From Mangrovimonas sp. ST2L15 (lineage in GTDB: Bacteria > Bacteroidota > Bacteroidia > Flavobacteriales > Flavobacteriaceae), in assembly GCF_001280515.1 (NCBI RefSeq), contig NZ_LBIQ01000018.1, positions 82,740 through 146,739 on the forward strand: 64,000 nt of DNA, given 5' to 3'. A program made the translations under genes and the position numbers. This document shows positions 1-7,178 of the stretch, in pieces. A model generated the notes under the pieces. The model worked only from the letters and a program-made list of their open reading frames with translations. It was not told the origin of the DNA and made no database searches. Positions within the stretch are counted from its first letter, which is position 1. Each line of letters opens with the position of its first letter.

Positions 1-2
1 AT

Positions 3-77
3 GGACTTCTTAAAGTTCAAATTGCGAAACGCGAAGAGGCCAAACGCAAACCCGCTAAAAAAATTGAAATTTCTTAA
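3..77 (+). CDS. C-terminal end of a small heat-shock protein (Hsp20), cut by the window edge
   Basis: The reading frame is open from the window edge and ends with 24 residues rich in Lys, Ala and Glu, finishing KKPAKKIEIS-like (…KPAKKIEIS). This matches the end of bacterial Hsp20/alpha-crystallin chaperones, where 'G-L-L-K-V-x-I-x-K-R-E-E' forms the last beta strand of the domain and a 'P-A-K-x-I-x-I' tail carries the I-x-I oligomerisation motif (here IEI). Such chaperones hold unfolding proteins in the cytoplasm. An ATG at base 1 in another frame is not the gene. A strong terminator follows 22 bases after the stop. Only the tail is visible, so the family call rests on a short motif. Confidence 0.72.
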   Translation, partial: GLLKVQIAKREEAKRKPAKKIEIS

Positions 78-99
78 TTTGATTGATTAATGAATTTTA

Positions 100-128
100 A
101 AAAGAGCGCCATAAGCGCTCTTTTTTTT
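100..128 (+). terminator. Intrinsic terminator of the Hsp20 gene
   Basis: A GAGCGC/GCGCTC stem at 104-109 and 115-120, extended by A/T pairs and followed by eight T. It sits 10 bases before the next start codon. Confidence 0.85.
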
Positions 129-138
129 ATATTAGTCC

Positions 139-558
139 ATGCGATTTTCCCTTTATGTCCTTTTAGGATGTTTTTTTCTTTTTGCATGTAACCCTTCTAA
201 TAAAAAGGAGGAGAAAGAATTTATTAAGTTCTGTGTTACGGCAACTGCCTATAATTCTTTAGAGTATCAAACTTCACCCAATCCACATATAACTGCTTTT
301 GGTGATAGCTTAATCCCCGGAAAAAAATACATTGCTGTTTCTAGAGATTTATTAAAATTTGGTCTTAATCACAACACTCCAGTACAAATTGAAGGCTTGG
401 AGGGTATTTATTTGGTAAAGGATAAAATGCACTACAGAAAACGGAACCAAATAGATATTTATATGGGCACCGATGTGAAAGCGGCTTTGAAATGGGGGAG
501 GCGTAAGGTTAATATTTCATATCCATGGGTTAAGGATTCTGTAGCCATCTTAAATTAA
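139..558 (+). CDS. 3D-domain lipoprotein (double-psi barrel, MltA-like)
   Basis: A 139-residue protein with a short lipoprotein signal (hydrophobic stretch 4-16, lipobox LFAC with Cys17), so probably an acylated envelope protein. Residues about 31-125 look like a 3D domain, the double-psi beta-barrel of MltA-type lytic transglycosylases and related cell-wall proteins: VTATAYN at the start, a TAFGD segment, KDKM, then IDIYMG and a basic GRRKVNI strand. The AVD motif usual in the family reads AVS here, so one of the three aspartates is missing; others are present. By family it may bind or cleave peptidoglycan, but catalysis cannot be claimed. The gene is a single unit after the Hsp20 terminator and converges on the exbD-like gene. 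Confidence 0.7.
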   Translation: MRFSLYVLLGCFFLFACNPSNKKEEKEFIKFCVTATAYNSLEYQTSPNPHITAFGDSLIPGKKYIAVSRDLLKFGLNHNTPVQIEGLEGIYLVKDKMHYRKRNQIDIYMGTDVKAALKWGRRKVNISYPWVKDSVAILN

Positions 559-563
559 AAGGA

Positions 564-1124
564 TTATTTAGATATTTCAGCTTCAGAAACTACGAAAGGA
601 TAGGCTTCTTTAGCTAACGCGATATCCTGATTACTTAATATTTCTGGTGATTTCTTCAAAATATTACGTACAAAATTCTCCCTGAGCTCTAAATAGGCTT
701 TGGTTAATTCATCCTGTACTGCCACGTAAAATTGATATGATGTTTCTCGGTCATTTTTTAATGAAATCACAGCTTTATTGGGATTGTCTGAAGATGAAAC
801 AGATTGAATACCTTGGCAATAATTACAACTCCCATCACCATTGTTATCTACAAAGAGCTTGATTTTGTTTTTTATTTCAGAAATGGAAACCAATTCGTCA
901 TTGACCATTAATTGATTTTGGCTGTTAATTGAGATTCTCAAGATATTTCGCTCATTTATATCAGATGAACAATTCACTCCGGGGGGACAATCTCTGGGTA
1001 ATTTTCTGCTAATACCTGCGTCATTACTCATGGTAGTAGTCACCAGAAAAAAGATGAGTAATAAAAAGGCAATGTCTGCCATGGACCCTGCATTTACTTC
1101 TGTAGATTTTCTTGTACGTCTCAT
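564..1124 (-). CDS. exbD: ExbD/TolR-type biopolymer transport protein
   Basis: 186 residues with the ExbD topology: a basic cytoplasmic N-terminus (MRRTRKSTEV), one transmembrane helix at about 17-34 carrying the conserved membrane aspartate (MADIAF, Asp17), then a periplasmic domain. ExbD works with ExbB as the proton-driven motor that energises TonB-dependent outer-membrane transport. No exbB or tonB lies next to it here; partners may be to the left of the window or elsewhere. The periplasmic part has a Cys pair (CPPGVNC) and a CNYC motif, which is unusual for the family and suggests disulfides. It lies downstream of a small-gene array but is separated from it by a strong terminator, so it probably has its own promoter at 1125-1175. 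Confidence 0.85.
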   Translation of the reverse strand: MRRTRKSTEVNAGSMADIAFLLLIFFLVTTTMSNDAGISRKLPRDCPPGVNCSSDINERNILRISINSQNQLMVNDELVSISEIKNKIKLFVDNNGDGSCNYCQGIQSVSSSDNPNKAVISLKNDRETSYQFYVAVQDELTKAYLELRENFVRNILKKSPEILSNQDIALAKEAYPFVVSEAEISK

Positions 1125-1175
1125 AATGTAGTTTTTTAAGATTTAAAATCGAAATACAAGAACAATACCATAAAT

Positions 1176-1204
1176 GAAAAAAGTCGGCAATTGCCGACTT
1201 TTAT
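1176..1204 (-). terminator. Intrinsic terminator of the micro-gene array
   Basis: A perfect 10-bp stem with no extra loop bases (AAGTCGGCAA/TTGCCGACTT, 1181-1200). On the minus strand it is followed by a run of T (A-run at 1177-1182 on the plus strand). It closes the minus-strand array 20-odd bases after the 45-residue gene. Confidence 0.8.
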
Positions 1205-1223
1205 ACAAACTAACTAATTCAAA

Positions 1224-1361
1224 TTAATGTGCTAACCTATTAATTCCTGTCCATAAAGTTTCATGATCACTATCCCACTTGTGGTAGTTTCTCCACTTGT
1301 CTTTAGATAGCTCCTTCATTCTAAAAAAGGAATCTCTTGATGTTTTAATAATAGCTTTCAT
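1224..1361 (-). CDS. 45-residue small protein, last gene of a micro-gene array
   Basis: The minus strand reads an ATG-started frame of 45 codons ending in TAA: a basic N-terminus (MKAIIKTSRDSFF) and a polar, Trp-rich body (KDKWRNYHKW, ETLWTG) ending NRLAH. No signal peptide or membrane segment is visible. Support for coding: it starts after the same leader (CAATCATCAATCAAAAAA-like) found before its three upstream neighbours, and an intrinsic terminator follows 20 bases after the stop. It is not a copy of the 28-residue proteins. No family is recognised. It could be a small regulatory or structural protein expressed from the same transcript. Confidence 0.6.
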   Translation of the reverse strand: MKAIIKTSRDSFFRMKELSKDKWRNYHKWDSDHETLWTGINRLAH

Positions 1362-1431
1362 GATACTTATTTTTTTGATTGATGATTGATGTTGTTTTTG
1401 ATTGATTTTTTTTCAGCAGTTGGTATGCCAA

Positions 1432-1518
1432 CTATCTGTAGCGTCTTTTACAATTCCAATTGTAACCTTTTCTGTCACTAAAAGAATTTGAAATTTGATT
1501 ATTGTCTAAAGTTCTCAT
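1432..1518 (-). CDS. 28-residue basic micro-protein, third paralogue of a tandem array
   Basis: An ATG frame of 28 codons ending in TAG. It begins MRTLDNNQIS and ends YNWNCKRRYR, like the two copies upstream, but the middle has diverged (NSFSDRKG instead of NTLGNTKS) and one Ser has become Cys. Conserved ends with a variable centre, and several third-position-only changes against its neighbours, support translation. Start-to-start spacing to the next upstream copy is 132 bases. The C-terminus carries four Arg/Lys in its last five residues, so nucleic-acid or membrane binding is possible but unproven. No known family is recognised. Confidence 0.65.
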   Translation of the reverse strand: MRTLDNNQISNSFSDRKGYNWNCKRRYR

Positions 1519-1563
1519 GATGATGTTTTTTGATTGATGATTGATTGTCTAAGTTCTTACAGT

Positions 1564-1650
1564 TTATCTGTAACGTCTTTTACTGTTCCAATTGTAACTT
1601 TTTGTGTTACCTAATGTGTTCGAAATTTGATTGTTGTCTAAAGTTCTCAT
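1564..1650 (-). CDS. 28-residue basic micro-protein, second paralogue of a tandem array
   Basis: An ATG frame of 28 codons ending in TAA, MRTLDNNQISNTLG…YNWNSKRRYR. Compared with the first copy it has four purely synonymous codon differences (Gln, Ser, Thr and Ser codons) and only two replacements (Ile to Asn, Phe to Tyr). That excess of silent change is what selection on a protein would leave. The gene follows the same short A-rich leader as the others. No signal peptide, no transmembrane segment and no recognised domain. Confidence 0.68.
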   Translation of the reverse strand: MRTLDNNQISNTLGNTKSYNWNSKRRYR

Positions 1651-1696
1651 GACTATGTTTTTTTGATTGATGAATGATTGTCTAAGTTCTTACAGT

Positions 1697-1783
1697 TTAT
1701 CTGTAACGTCTTTTGCTGTTCCAATTAAAACTTTTAGTAATACCTAATGTGTTTGAAATCTGATTGTTGTCTAAAGTTCTCAT
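1697..1783 (-). CDS. 28-residue basic micro-protein, first paralogue of a tandem array
   Basis: An ATG frame of 28 codons ending in TAA, MRTLDNNQISNTLG with ITKSFNWNSKRRYR at the C-terminal half. It is the promoter-proximal member of a four-gene array read leftwards. Its upstream region (1784-2004) is shared with the divergent secreted-protein gene at 2005 and must hold both promoters. There is no Shine-Dalgarno-like site, as usual in Bacteroidetes; the leader before the start is A-rich. Function unknown. Confidence 0.67.
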   Translation of the reverse strand: MRTLDNNQISNTLGITKSFNWNSKRRYR

Positions 1784-2004
1784 GATAATTATTTTTTGAT
1801 TGATTGTTTATTAGATAGACGAGGAAAAAAAAGATTTGTTACAGTACTGTGCATTACAAAGTAGTGATTTAACAAATTTTAACATTTTATTACGTAAGTT
1901 TACAATCCTTATATAGGCAATAAATACATAAAATTTCATTAAAAAGTTGTTTGGTTATATTATAGGTACGATTTTTGAACTTTCCGTTGGGATAACAATA
2001 AACA

Positions 2005-2721
2005 ATGAAACACCTCTTTCTACTTTTATTCAGCCTTGTGTCCATTTCCATATATTCTCAAATAGATGGATCGGAAACTAATGCTACGGTTATTCCTGCT
2101 GAAGAAAATGCCAATGGGCAAGAAAATAAGGTTATTGAAAATAAACCCATTGAGAATAAAGGTCTTTTAAATTCCAAAGTTGGTATTAATGGATTATCTG
2201 TTCCTGAGCAGAATACAAATGCTGACTTTAACACCAAAAAGGAGTTTTCCATGTTGGGAGGTGAGAAGTTTGGAGATCCTGGAGAGCTATATAAAGGAAA
2301 GGTTGACCAACATTTAAAAAATGTAAGGCAGCAGTATGATGAAGAACGTTTCTTTTCGCGTGTGGAGCGTGGTGGTTCCAAAACAGATCAATTTTTAGGT
2401 GAATTCCGAACCAAAGCCAAAAGTGTCAATGTAGTTTATCGCGACCATGCTGATCCTGACGGCGATAGAGTGAGGGTTGTAATAAATGGTGAAGTTGTTA
2501 AATATGATGTTACTTTAACTACTTCTTTCTCAGGTTTTATCTATAATTTGGAAGATGGCGTCAATCAAATTGACTTTATCGCTCTTAATATGGGTGAAGC
2601 AGGTCCTAATACTGCCGAGTTGGTAGTTATGGATGAAGAAGGCAATATTATTGCATCAAGTAGCTGGAATTTAGCAACAGGAGTCAAAGCTAGCATTTTT
2701 ATTATTAGAGAGCCTTTTTAA
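2005..2721 (+). CDS. Conserved secreted protein of unknown function
   Basis: 238 residues with a clear signal peptide (MKHLFLLLFSLVSISIYSQ, cleavage after about residue 19). A low-complexity, Asn/Glu-rich stretch follows (about 20-75), then a charged segment (100-125) and a C-terminal beta-rich region (about 140-236) with a repeated strand pattern (NVVYRDHADPDGDRVRVVIN… AELVVMDEEGNIIASSSWNL). The last part resembles an Ig-like sandwich and ends IIREPF. There is no lipobox and no T9SS sorting domain, so a periplasmic location is likely. I do not recognise a named family. It is divergent to the micro-gene array and overlaps the convergent pseudouridine synthase by 4 bases. Confidence 0.7.
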   Translation: MKHLFLLLFSLVSISIYSQIDGSETNATVIPAEENANGQENKVIENKPIENKGLLNSKVGINGLSVPEQNTNADFNTKKEFSMLGGEKFGDPGELYKGKVDQHLKNVRQQYDEERFFSRVERGGSKTDQFLGEFRTKAKSVNVVYRDHADPDGDRVRVVINGEVVKYDVTLTTSFSGFIYNLEDGVNQIDFIALNMGEAGPNTAELVVMDEEGNIIASSSWNLATGVKASIFIIREPF

Positions 2722-3284
2722 TAGGATTTCACACCTAGCTCTTCAACTTGACCAGGTAGTAATCCTTCAAAAGTATATTCTCCAATTCGATATCTAACTA
2801 AACGTAATGTAGGAAATCCTACGGCAGCTGTCATTTTTCTAACTTGTCTAAATTTACCTTCTGTAATGGTTATTGAAATCCAAGAGGTTGGTCCATGTTT
2901 GTCATCCCTAACAAATCGTTCTGGAATATGACTAATGTCTTTTAAAAAATCTACTTGGCAAGATTTTGTTTGATAAGATTCCTTACCAACTGTAATGGGA
3001 ACTCCTTGTTTCAAATTTTCTATGGCTTCTGAGGTAATTAGACCATCTACCATCACGTGGTATTCCTTTTCTATGGCACTACTTCTTATAAATTCACTAT
3101 ATTTTCCATCGGTTGTTAAAAGTAATAGACCCTCAGATTTTTCATCCAGTCTACCAATAGCCATCAGGTTTTCAGGAAACGCTCCCAAGCTCCCTAATAG
3201 CTTCTTATTTCGCCTTTTAGTCTGATTATTAATAAATTGACTTAAGTATCCGTAAGGCTTATATATCTTATAGTAATGTTGCAA
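2718..3284 (-). CDS. RNA pseudouridine synthase, RsuA/RluE family
   Basis: A cytoplasmic enzyme that isomerises uridine to pseudouridine in rRNA. The family signature GRLDEKSEGLLLLTTDG is present with the catalytic Asp, followed by EKEYHVMV and the EGKFRQVRKM and RLVRYRIG motifs of the RsuA/RluB/E/F branch. There is no N-terminal S4 domain and the protein is short, as in RluE (23S rRNA position 2457 in E. coli), but the target site is inferred only. No ATG is available at the N-terminus. I chose TTG at 3284 (MQHYYKIYKPYGYLSQF), which matches family N-termini; a TTG at 3305 is possible but would lie almost at the predicted transcription start. Confidence 0.85.
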   Translation of the reverse strand: MQHYYKIYKPYGYLSQFINNQTKRRNKKLLGSLGAFPENLMAIGRLDEKSEGLLLLTTDGKYSEFIRSSAIEKEYHVMVDGLITSEAIENLKQGVPITVGKESYQTKSCQVDFLKDISHIPERFVRDDKHGPTSWISITITEGKFRQVRKMTAAVGFPTLRLVRYRIGEYTFEGLLPGQVEELGVKSY

Positions 3285-3309
3285 ACCATATAATTTAGAA
3301 AACAATACG

Positions 3310-3343
3310 CAAATTTAAAAGGATTTTTTTAAGCGTTTATCAA
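3310..3343 (-). promoter_or_regulatory. Bacteroidetes-type promoter for the pseudouridine synthase
   Basis: The minus strand carries TAAATTTG (3310-3317), a perfect match to the -7 consensus TAnnTTTG, with TTG (3341-3343) 23 bases upstream as the -33 element. Transcription would start near 3303, which favours the TTG start at 3284. Confidence 0.5.
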
Positions 3344-3388
3344 CTGTAAACTGTTAAAAAAATAAGCTAATATTTTAGGGCCAATACC

Positions 3389-3418
3389 TTGTATAACCTT
3401 AGAAACACGTTATTTTTG
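3389..3418 (+). promoter_or_regulatory. Bacteroidetes-type promoter for the helicase gene
   Basis: TTG at 3389-3391, 19 bases, then TATTTTTG at 3411-3418: an exact -33/-7 pair for the Bacteroidetes primary sigma factor. The ATG follows 16 bases after the -7 box. Confidence 0.6.
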
Positions 3419-3434
3419 CACATTAGCTTTTTTT

Positions 3435-4997
3435 ATGACCAATATTAAGATAGATACACAAGAATTAGAAGATAGAAGAGTAGGTAAGGACTTATATAGT
3501 TACCAAAGAGGAGCCATTAATAAAATTTTTAAATGTTTTGAAGAAGCTCCTGAAGATTACCATTTGCTTTACCAATTGCCAACCGGAGGTGGAAAAACGG
3601 TTATATTCTCTGAAATTGTACGTCAATACTTAAAACATCATAAAAAGAAAGTTTTAGTCATGACGCATCGTATTGAGCTTTGTAAACAAACTTCCAATAT
3701 GTTGCAAGAGTTTGGGGTGGTCAATAAAGTGGTTAGTAGTAAAGCTAATTTAGATGATCAATCTCAATATAGTTGTTTTGTGGCTATGGTTGAAACCCTG
3801 AACAATAGACTGCATGATGGCAAACTAGATATATCAGATATAGGGTTAGTCATCATTGATGAAGCCCATTATAACTCTTTCACCAAATTATTCAAGTTTT
3901 TTGAAAAATGCTTTATCCTTGGTGTGACTGCAACCCCATTAAGTAGTAACATCAAATTACCTATGAAGGATAATTACGATGAGCTAATTGTAGGGGAGAG
4001 CATTGAGTCGTTAATCAAAAATGAGTTCTTAGCACGTGCCGAGATTTTTTCATACAATGTTGGACTAACATCTTTAGTAGTTGGTGCCAATGGGGACTAT
4101 ACGGTTAAGTCTTCAGAAGACTTGTATACCAACAACGATATGTTGTCAAAATTGATGCAGGCCTATGAAGAGCGTTGTAAAGGCAAAAAAACCTTAATCT
4201 TCAATAATGGTATTAATACCTCGTTGCATGTCTACGACACCTTTAGAAGAGCTGGGTATCCAGTCGCTCATTTAGACAATACTAATACCAAAAAAGAAAG
4301 AAAGCGCATTCTTAAATGGTTTAGAGATACTCCAGATGCGATTCTAACTTCTGTTAGTATCTTAACTACAGGATTTGATGAACCTACTGTAGATAATATC
4401 ATTTTAAATAGAGCAACCAAATCCTTGACTCTTTATTATCAAATGATTGGTCGTGGATCACGTATTCTGAAAAATAAAACTAAATTTTCGGTAATTGACC
4501 TTGGTAATAACTTCCATCGTTTTGGTCCGTGGGGTGCAGAGTTGGATTGGCAACGCATATTTAAATCGCCAAACTTCTATTTAGATAATATTTTAAGTGA
4601 TGAGGATATTGAAAACAACTTTAGATATGAAATGCCAGAAGATTTACGTGCTGAATTCGGCAATTCAAATAATGTTTATTTCAACATTAGAGAAGCCTAT
4701 ACCAGTGCTGTAAGAAGTGGCGAATCCTCCAAAAAAGTATTAGAGCGTTCGATAGAACATCATGCCAAAATCTGTATTGAAAATAGTGAAGATTTATATG
4801 ATGCATTAGATCTAGCTAAAAAACTAGGGGATGATATTGATTACAGAATCCACCAATACACCAAATGTATTAGTAAAAGCACTTTTAACTTTGTAGAATG
4901 GCTAAAGGATGACTACCGTAAAAAACTGCGTACTTTCCTGAGAGTAAATTTTGATGAAGTATTTGAAGAAATTCATGGCCGACCTGCTGCTAGCTAG
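3435..4997 (+). CDS. DEAH-box superfamily II helicase
   Basis: 520 residues with helicase motifs in order: a Q-like element (YSYQRGAI), Walker A PTGGGKT (about 49-55), motif Ia-like MTHRIELC, DEAH (about 142-145), motif III-like GVTATPL (about 163-169), then the second RecA domain with LTTGFDEP and motif VI QMIGRGSRI. This is the RAD25/SSL2-like branch of SF2, typically ATP-dependent translocases in DNA repair or restriction. The C-terminal 130 residues are helical and specific to this family. No restriction or methylase gene is adjacent, so a housekeeping repair role is more likely than defence. The gene stands alone with its own promoter. Confidence 0.85.
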   Translation: MTNIKIDTQELEDRRVGKDLYSYQRGAINKIFKCFEEAPEDYHLLYQLPTGGGKTVIFSEIVRQYLKHHKKKVLVMTHRIELCKQTSNMLQEFGVVNKVVSSKANLDDQSQYSCFVAMVETLNNRLHDGKLDISDIGLVIIDEAHYNSFTKLFKFFEKCFILGVTATPLSSNIKLPMKDNYDELIVGESIESLIKNEFLARAEIFSYNVGLTSLVVGANGDYTVKSSEDLYTNNDMLSKLMQAYEERCKGKKTLIFNNGINTSLHVYDTFRRAGYPVAHLDNTNTKKERKRILKWFRDTPDAILTSVSILTTGFDEPTVDNIILNRATKSLTLYYQMIGRGSRILKNKTKFSVIDLGNNFHRFGPWGAELDWQRIFKSPNFYLDNILSDEDIENNFRYEMPEDLRAEFGNSNNVYFNIREAYTSAVRSGESSKKVLERSIEHHAKICIENSEDLYDALDLAKKLGDDIDYRIHQYTKCISKSTFNFVEWLKDDYRKKLRTFLRVNFDEVFEEIHGRPAAS

Positions 4998-5059
4998 CTG
5001 AAATTAAAGGTTTAGAATTGATTACGGGTATGTAGTTTGGGAGTCTTATAAAAGACAAA

Positions 5060-5071
5060 TGACAAAAGTCA
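5060..5071. promoter_or_regulatory. TGAC-N4-GTCA palindrome upstream of the universal stress protein
   Basis: A perfect 4+4+4 inverted repeat, TGACAAAAGTCA, 52 bases before the uspA-like start. Spacing and geometry match sites of Crp/Fnr-family regulators (TTGAT-N4-ATCAA and variants with C/G inner bases). Assignment to a redox or oxygen regulator is inference. Confidence 0.4.
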
Positions 5072-5123
5072 CTCCTGATTTTGTAAATAAACCCTATCTT
5101 TAGATTAAAATTTAGGGATACAC

Positions 5124-5978
5124 ATGAAACACATTCTTTTACCTACAGATTTTTCAGAGAATTCTTGGGAAGCCATTCAATATGCCATGAATTTGTTCAA
5201 AAAACAAAGGGTCACTTTCTTTTTAATGCATTCCTATGAACCCCATGTATCGGCGCCATCAACAGCCGTGACTTCCAAACGTGCCAATTCCATCATAATG
5301 GATTCTATAAAGGAAGAAGCAAAAAATGGATTACAGGAAACGCTCAAAAAAGCTTTGGAATTAAATACAAACAAAGACCATCAATTTAAAACCATTATTA
5401 TAAATGATTACTTTTTAGGAGCAGTACAAAGTACTGTGAGCAATATGAAAATTGATGCGGTTGTGGTGGGAACAAAAGGAGCTTCTGGCTTAAAAGAAGT
5501 TACCATAGGAAGTAATACTGCCAATCTTATTGGTAAATTAAAATGTCCCATAATCGCAGTTCCAAAAAATGTGGTTTTAAAATCCTTAAGTGACATAGGT
5601 TTCGCTTCTGATTATAGTATAAGTGAATATCACCATGGATTGGATTTATTGATTGAGCTGGCTTCCAATTTTAAATCTAAAATTTCAGTTGTTCATGTTA
5701 TGAACAATTCTAAAGAATTATCTTCAGAAATGCGAGCAAATAAAATGATTTTAGAAGCTGAATTAAAACCTATTCCTATCGACTTCTATTGCATCACAGA
5801 TGTTTCCGTTGAAGTTGGAACCCGCATTTTTAGCGAAAGTCGTCAATTGGACATGATGTGTGTCATAGCCAAACAACATGGTTTCTTTGATAAGTTGTTA
5901 CATAAAAGCCAGAGCAAGTCCATTAGCCATCATGCCAAAGTTCCTTTGATCATTTTTAATCATGCCGCTTTTGCTTAA
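5124..5978 (+). CDS. Universal stress protein with two tandem UspA domains
   Basis: 284 residues made of two Usp folds (about 1-150 and 155-282). The first has the ATP-binding signature G-x2-G-x9-G-S (GTKGASGLKEVTIGSNT) and the N-terminal strand ILLPTDFS. The second lacks this signature (AKQHGFFDKLLHK in its place), so only the first half should bind nucleotide. Tandem Usp proteins help survival under stress and low oxygen in Bacteroidetes; partners are unknown. The gene is single and carries a Crp/Fnr-like palindrome upstream. It shares a bidirectional terminator with the converging OmpA-like gene. Confidence 0.88.
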   Translation: MKHILLPTDFSENSWEAIQYAMNLFKKQRVTFFLMHSYEPHVSAPSTAVTSKRANSIIMDSIKEEAKNGLQETLKKALELNTNKDHQFKTIIINDYFLGAVQSTVSNMKIDAVVVGTKGASGLKEVTIGSNTANLIGKLKCPIIAVPKNVVLKSLSDIGFASDYSISEYHHGLDLLIELASNFKSKISVVHVMNNSKELSSEMRANKMILEAELKPIPIDFYCITDVSVEVGTRIFSESRQLDMMCVIAKQHGFFDKLLHKSQSKSISHHAKVPLIIFNHAAFA

Positions 5979-6050
5979 TTGTAAGCCCTAGAAACAAAAC
6001 CCTTTTTGCTTTTACACAGTATTTACCAAATAACATATATTTATTCTATA

Positions 6051-6080
6051 AAAAAAGGTTGCCGAGGGAGGCAACCTTTA
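6051..6080. terminator. Bidirectional terminator between uspA-like and ompA-like genes
   Basis: A 10-bp stem AAAGGTTGCC/GGCAACCTTT (6054-6063 and 6070-6079). The six-A run on its left gives a T-tract for the leftward OmpA gene. Confidence 0.75.
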
Positions 6081-6121
6081 ATAGGATACAAGTGTATCCA
6101 TAAGGATTAAGTTCAATGATA

Positions 6122-6979
6122 TTATTTTTCAGATGCCGCTAATTCCTTTGTTTCAGCGCCCATTAAAGCGAAGAACTTATTGATATTAGGTAGGATAATA
6201 ATATTTGTTCTTCTATTTTTTGATCTGTTCTCAGCAGAATCGTTTTCTGCAATTGGTTGATAAAAACTTCTACCAGAAGCAATCATTTTTTCTGGTGCTA
6301 CACCATAATCATCTTGTAATTTTCTCACTACTGAAGTAGCTCTTAATACACTTAAGTCCCAGTTATCTGATACCTTAGCTGTACTAATACTTCTAGAGTC
6401 TGTATGACCTTCTACCATAACTTCAATACTTGGCTCAGAATTGATTACATCAGCCAACTTTTTTAAGATACCATCTGCTTTGTTGCTTACTCTGTAACTA
6501 GCAGTATTGAACAACATTTTATCAGAGATAGAAATCATAACTACTGTTTCATCAATATTGATGGCGATATCTTCATCTTCATCAATTTCTGTGGTATTCA
6601 TCGACTTTTTCAAATTGTAAGAAACAGCTAAATTCATTGAATCCTTTAAAGTTTTGGCTCCAGCAAGTGCCTCAGGATCTACATTTTTTAATGTTTCATT
6701 CATTTTTTCTCTTACATCATTAGAAATGACAAGGTCATCACCAACTGTGACAATTTTGGAGTCATTTTCTTCTGTAAGAGAGCTGATTTTACTGTTGTAA
6801 GTATCTATTCTCGCTTGAATTTCATCAAATTTAGCTTCCAAATCTTCTTTTTCAACACGAGTTTTGGCTAGTTCGCTTTTAATTTGTCCGTTTTCCTCTT
6901 GAAGAGCTACGTATTTCTTTTTAGAAACACAGGAAAACATAAAAACACCGGTTAATAGTAAAATTGAAATTTTCTTCAT
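6122..6979 (-). CDS. OmpA-family lipoprotein with coiled coil
   Basis: The start is placed at the ATG giving MKKISILLLTGVFMFSC, a lipoprotein signal with a lipobox at FSC; a longer frame to 7051 begins with an unlikely basic leader. A heptad-rich coiled coil follows (about 25-75). A C-terminal OmpA domain (about 165-265) has the peptidoglycan-binding motif: MVEGHTDSR, LSVLRATSVVRKL and NRSKNRRTNI. By family it anchors the outer membrane non-covalently to peptidoglycan. It is monocistronic, with a terminator just after the stop. The second OmpA-type lipoprotein in the window (32826-33530) has a glycine zipper in place of the coiled coil. Confidence 0.87.
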   Translation of the reverse strand: MKKISILLLTGVFMFSCVSKKKYVALQEENGQIKSELAKTRVEKEDLEAKFDEIQARIDTYNSKISSLTEENDSKIVTVGDDLVISNDVREKMNETLKNVDPEALAGAKTLKDSMNLAVSYNLKKSMNTTEIDEDEDIAINIDETVVMISISDKMLFNTASYRVSNKADGILKKLADVINSEPSIEVMVEGHTDSRSISTAKVSDNWDLSVLRATSVVRKLQDDYGVAPEKMIASGRSFYQPIAENDSAENRSKNRRTNIIILPNINKFFALMGAETKELAASEK

Positions 6980-7178
6980 AATATTTTGATATTGGTTAAA
7001 TGTTCTATTGCATTTACGCACAGAATTAGATGTTAGACGCCTTCTTAACATTTTTTATGATTTTTATTTTAAAACAAGGGAGCTATCTTAAAGTCTGTTA
7101 ATTATATAGTGTATCTTTTTTTGGTTTGTTTGTACCACTGATTATTTCTTACTTTTACATTATTAATTAAAAAATCAT

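Larger units (their letters stand above)
1362..1810 (-). repeat. Tandem repeat of micro-gene plus leader, period about 132 bp
   Basis: Three consecutive units share both the coding part and the spacer. Start codons are at 1783, 1650, 1518 and (for the unrelated 45-residue gene) 1361, so spacings are 133, 132 and 157. Each spacer contains a TGATTGAT-type tract (plus-strand view) just upstream of the start. The spacers after the first two copies also hold AAGAACTTAGACAATCA, which looks like a damaged copy of the gene start (AGAACTTTAGACAA), as if an older unit had decayed. Confidence 0.75.

Noticed and set aside
1..90. ATG at base 1 opening a 29-codon frame
   Set aside because: It lies across the end of an Hsp20 gene in another frame, whose tail motif is clearly conserved, and it runs into the terminator region.
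1370..1810. Possible CRISPR array from regularly spaced TGATTGAT tracts
   Set aside because: The spacers are themselves homologous and encode conserved micro-proteins; no cas genes and no palindromic direct repeat.
2058..2381. 107-codon minus-strand frame inside the secreted-protein gene
   Set aside because: The plus-strand gene has a proper signal peptide and better composition; the minus frame has no promoter or homologue that I recognise.
3435..4997. Helicase as part of a defence or restriction system
   Set aside because: No nuclease, methylase or other defence gene is adjacent; neighbours are rRNA modification and stress genes.
6980..7051. N-terminal extension of the OmpA-like lipoprotein
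   Set aside because: The internal ATG starts a perfect lipoprotein signal; the extension would bury it behind a basic segment.
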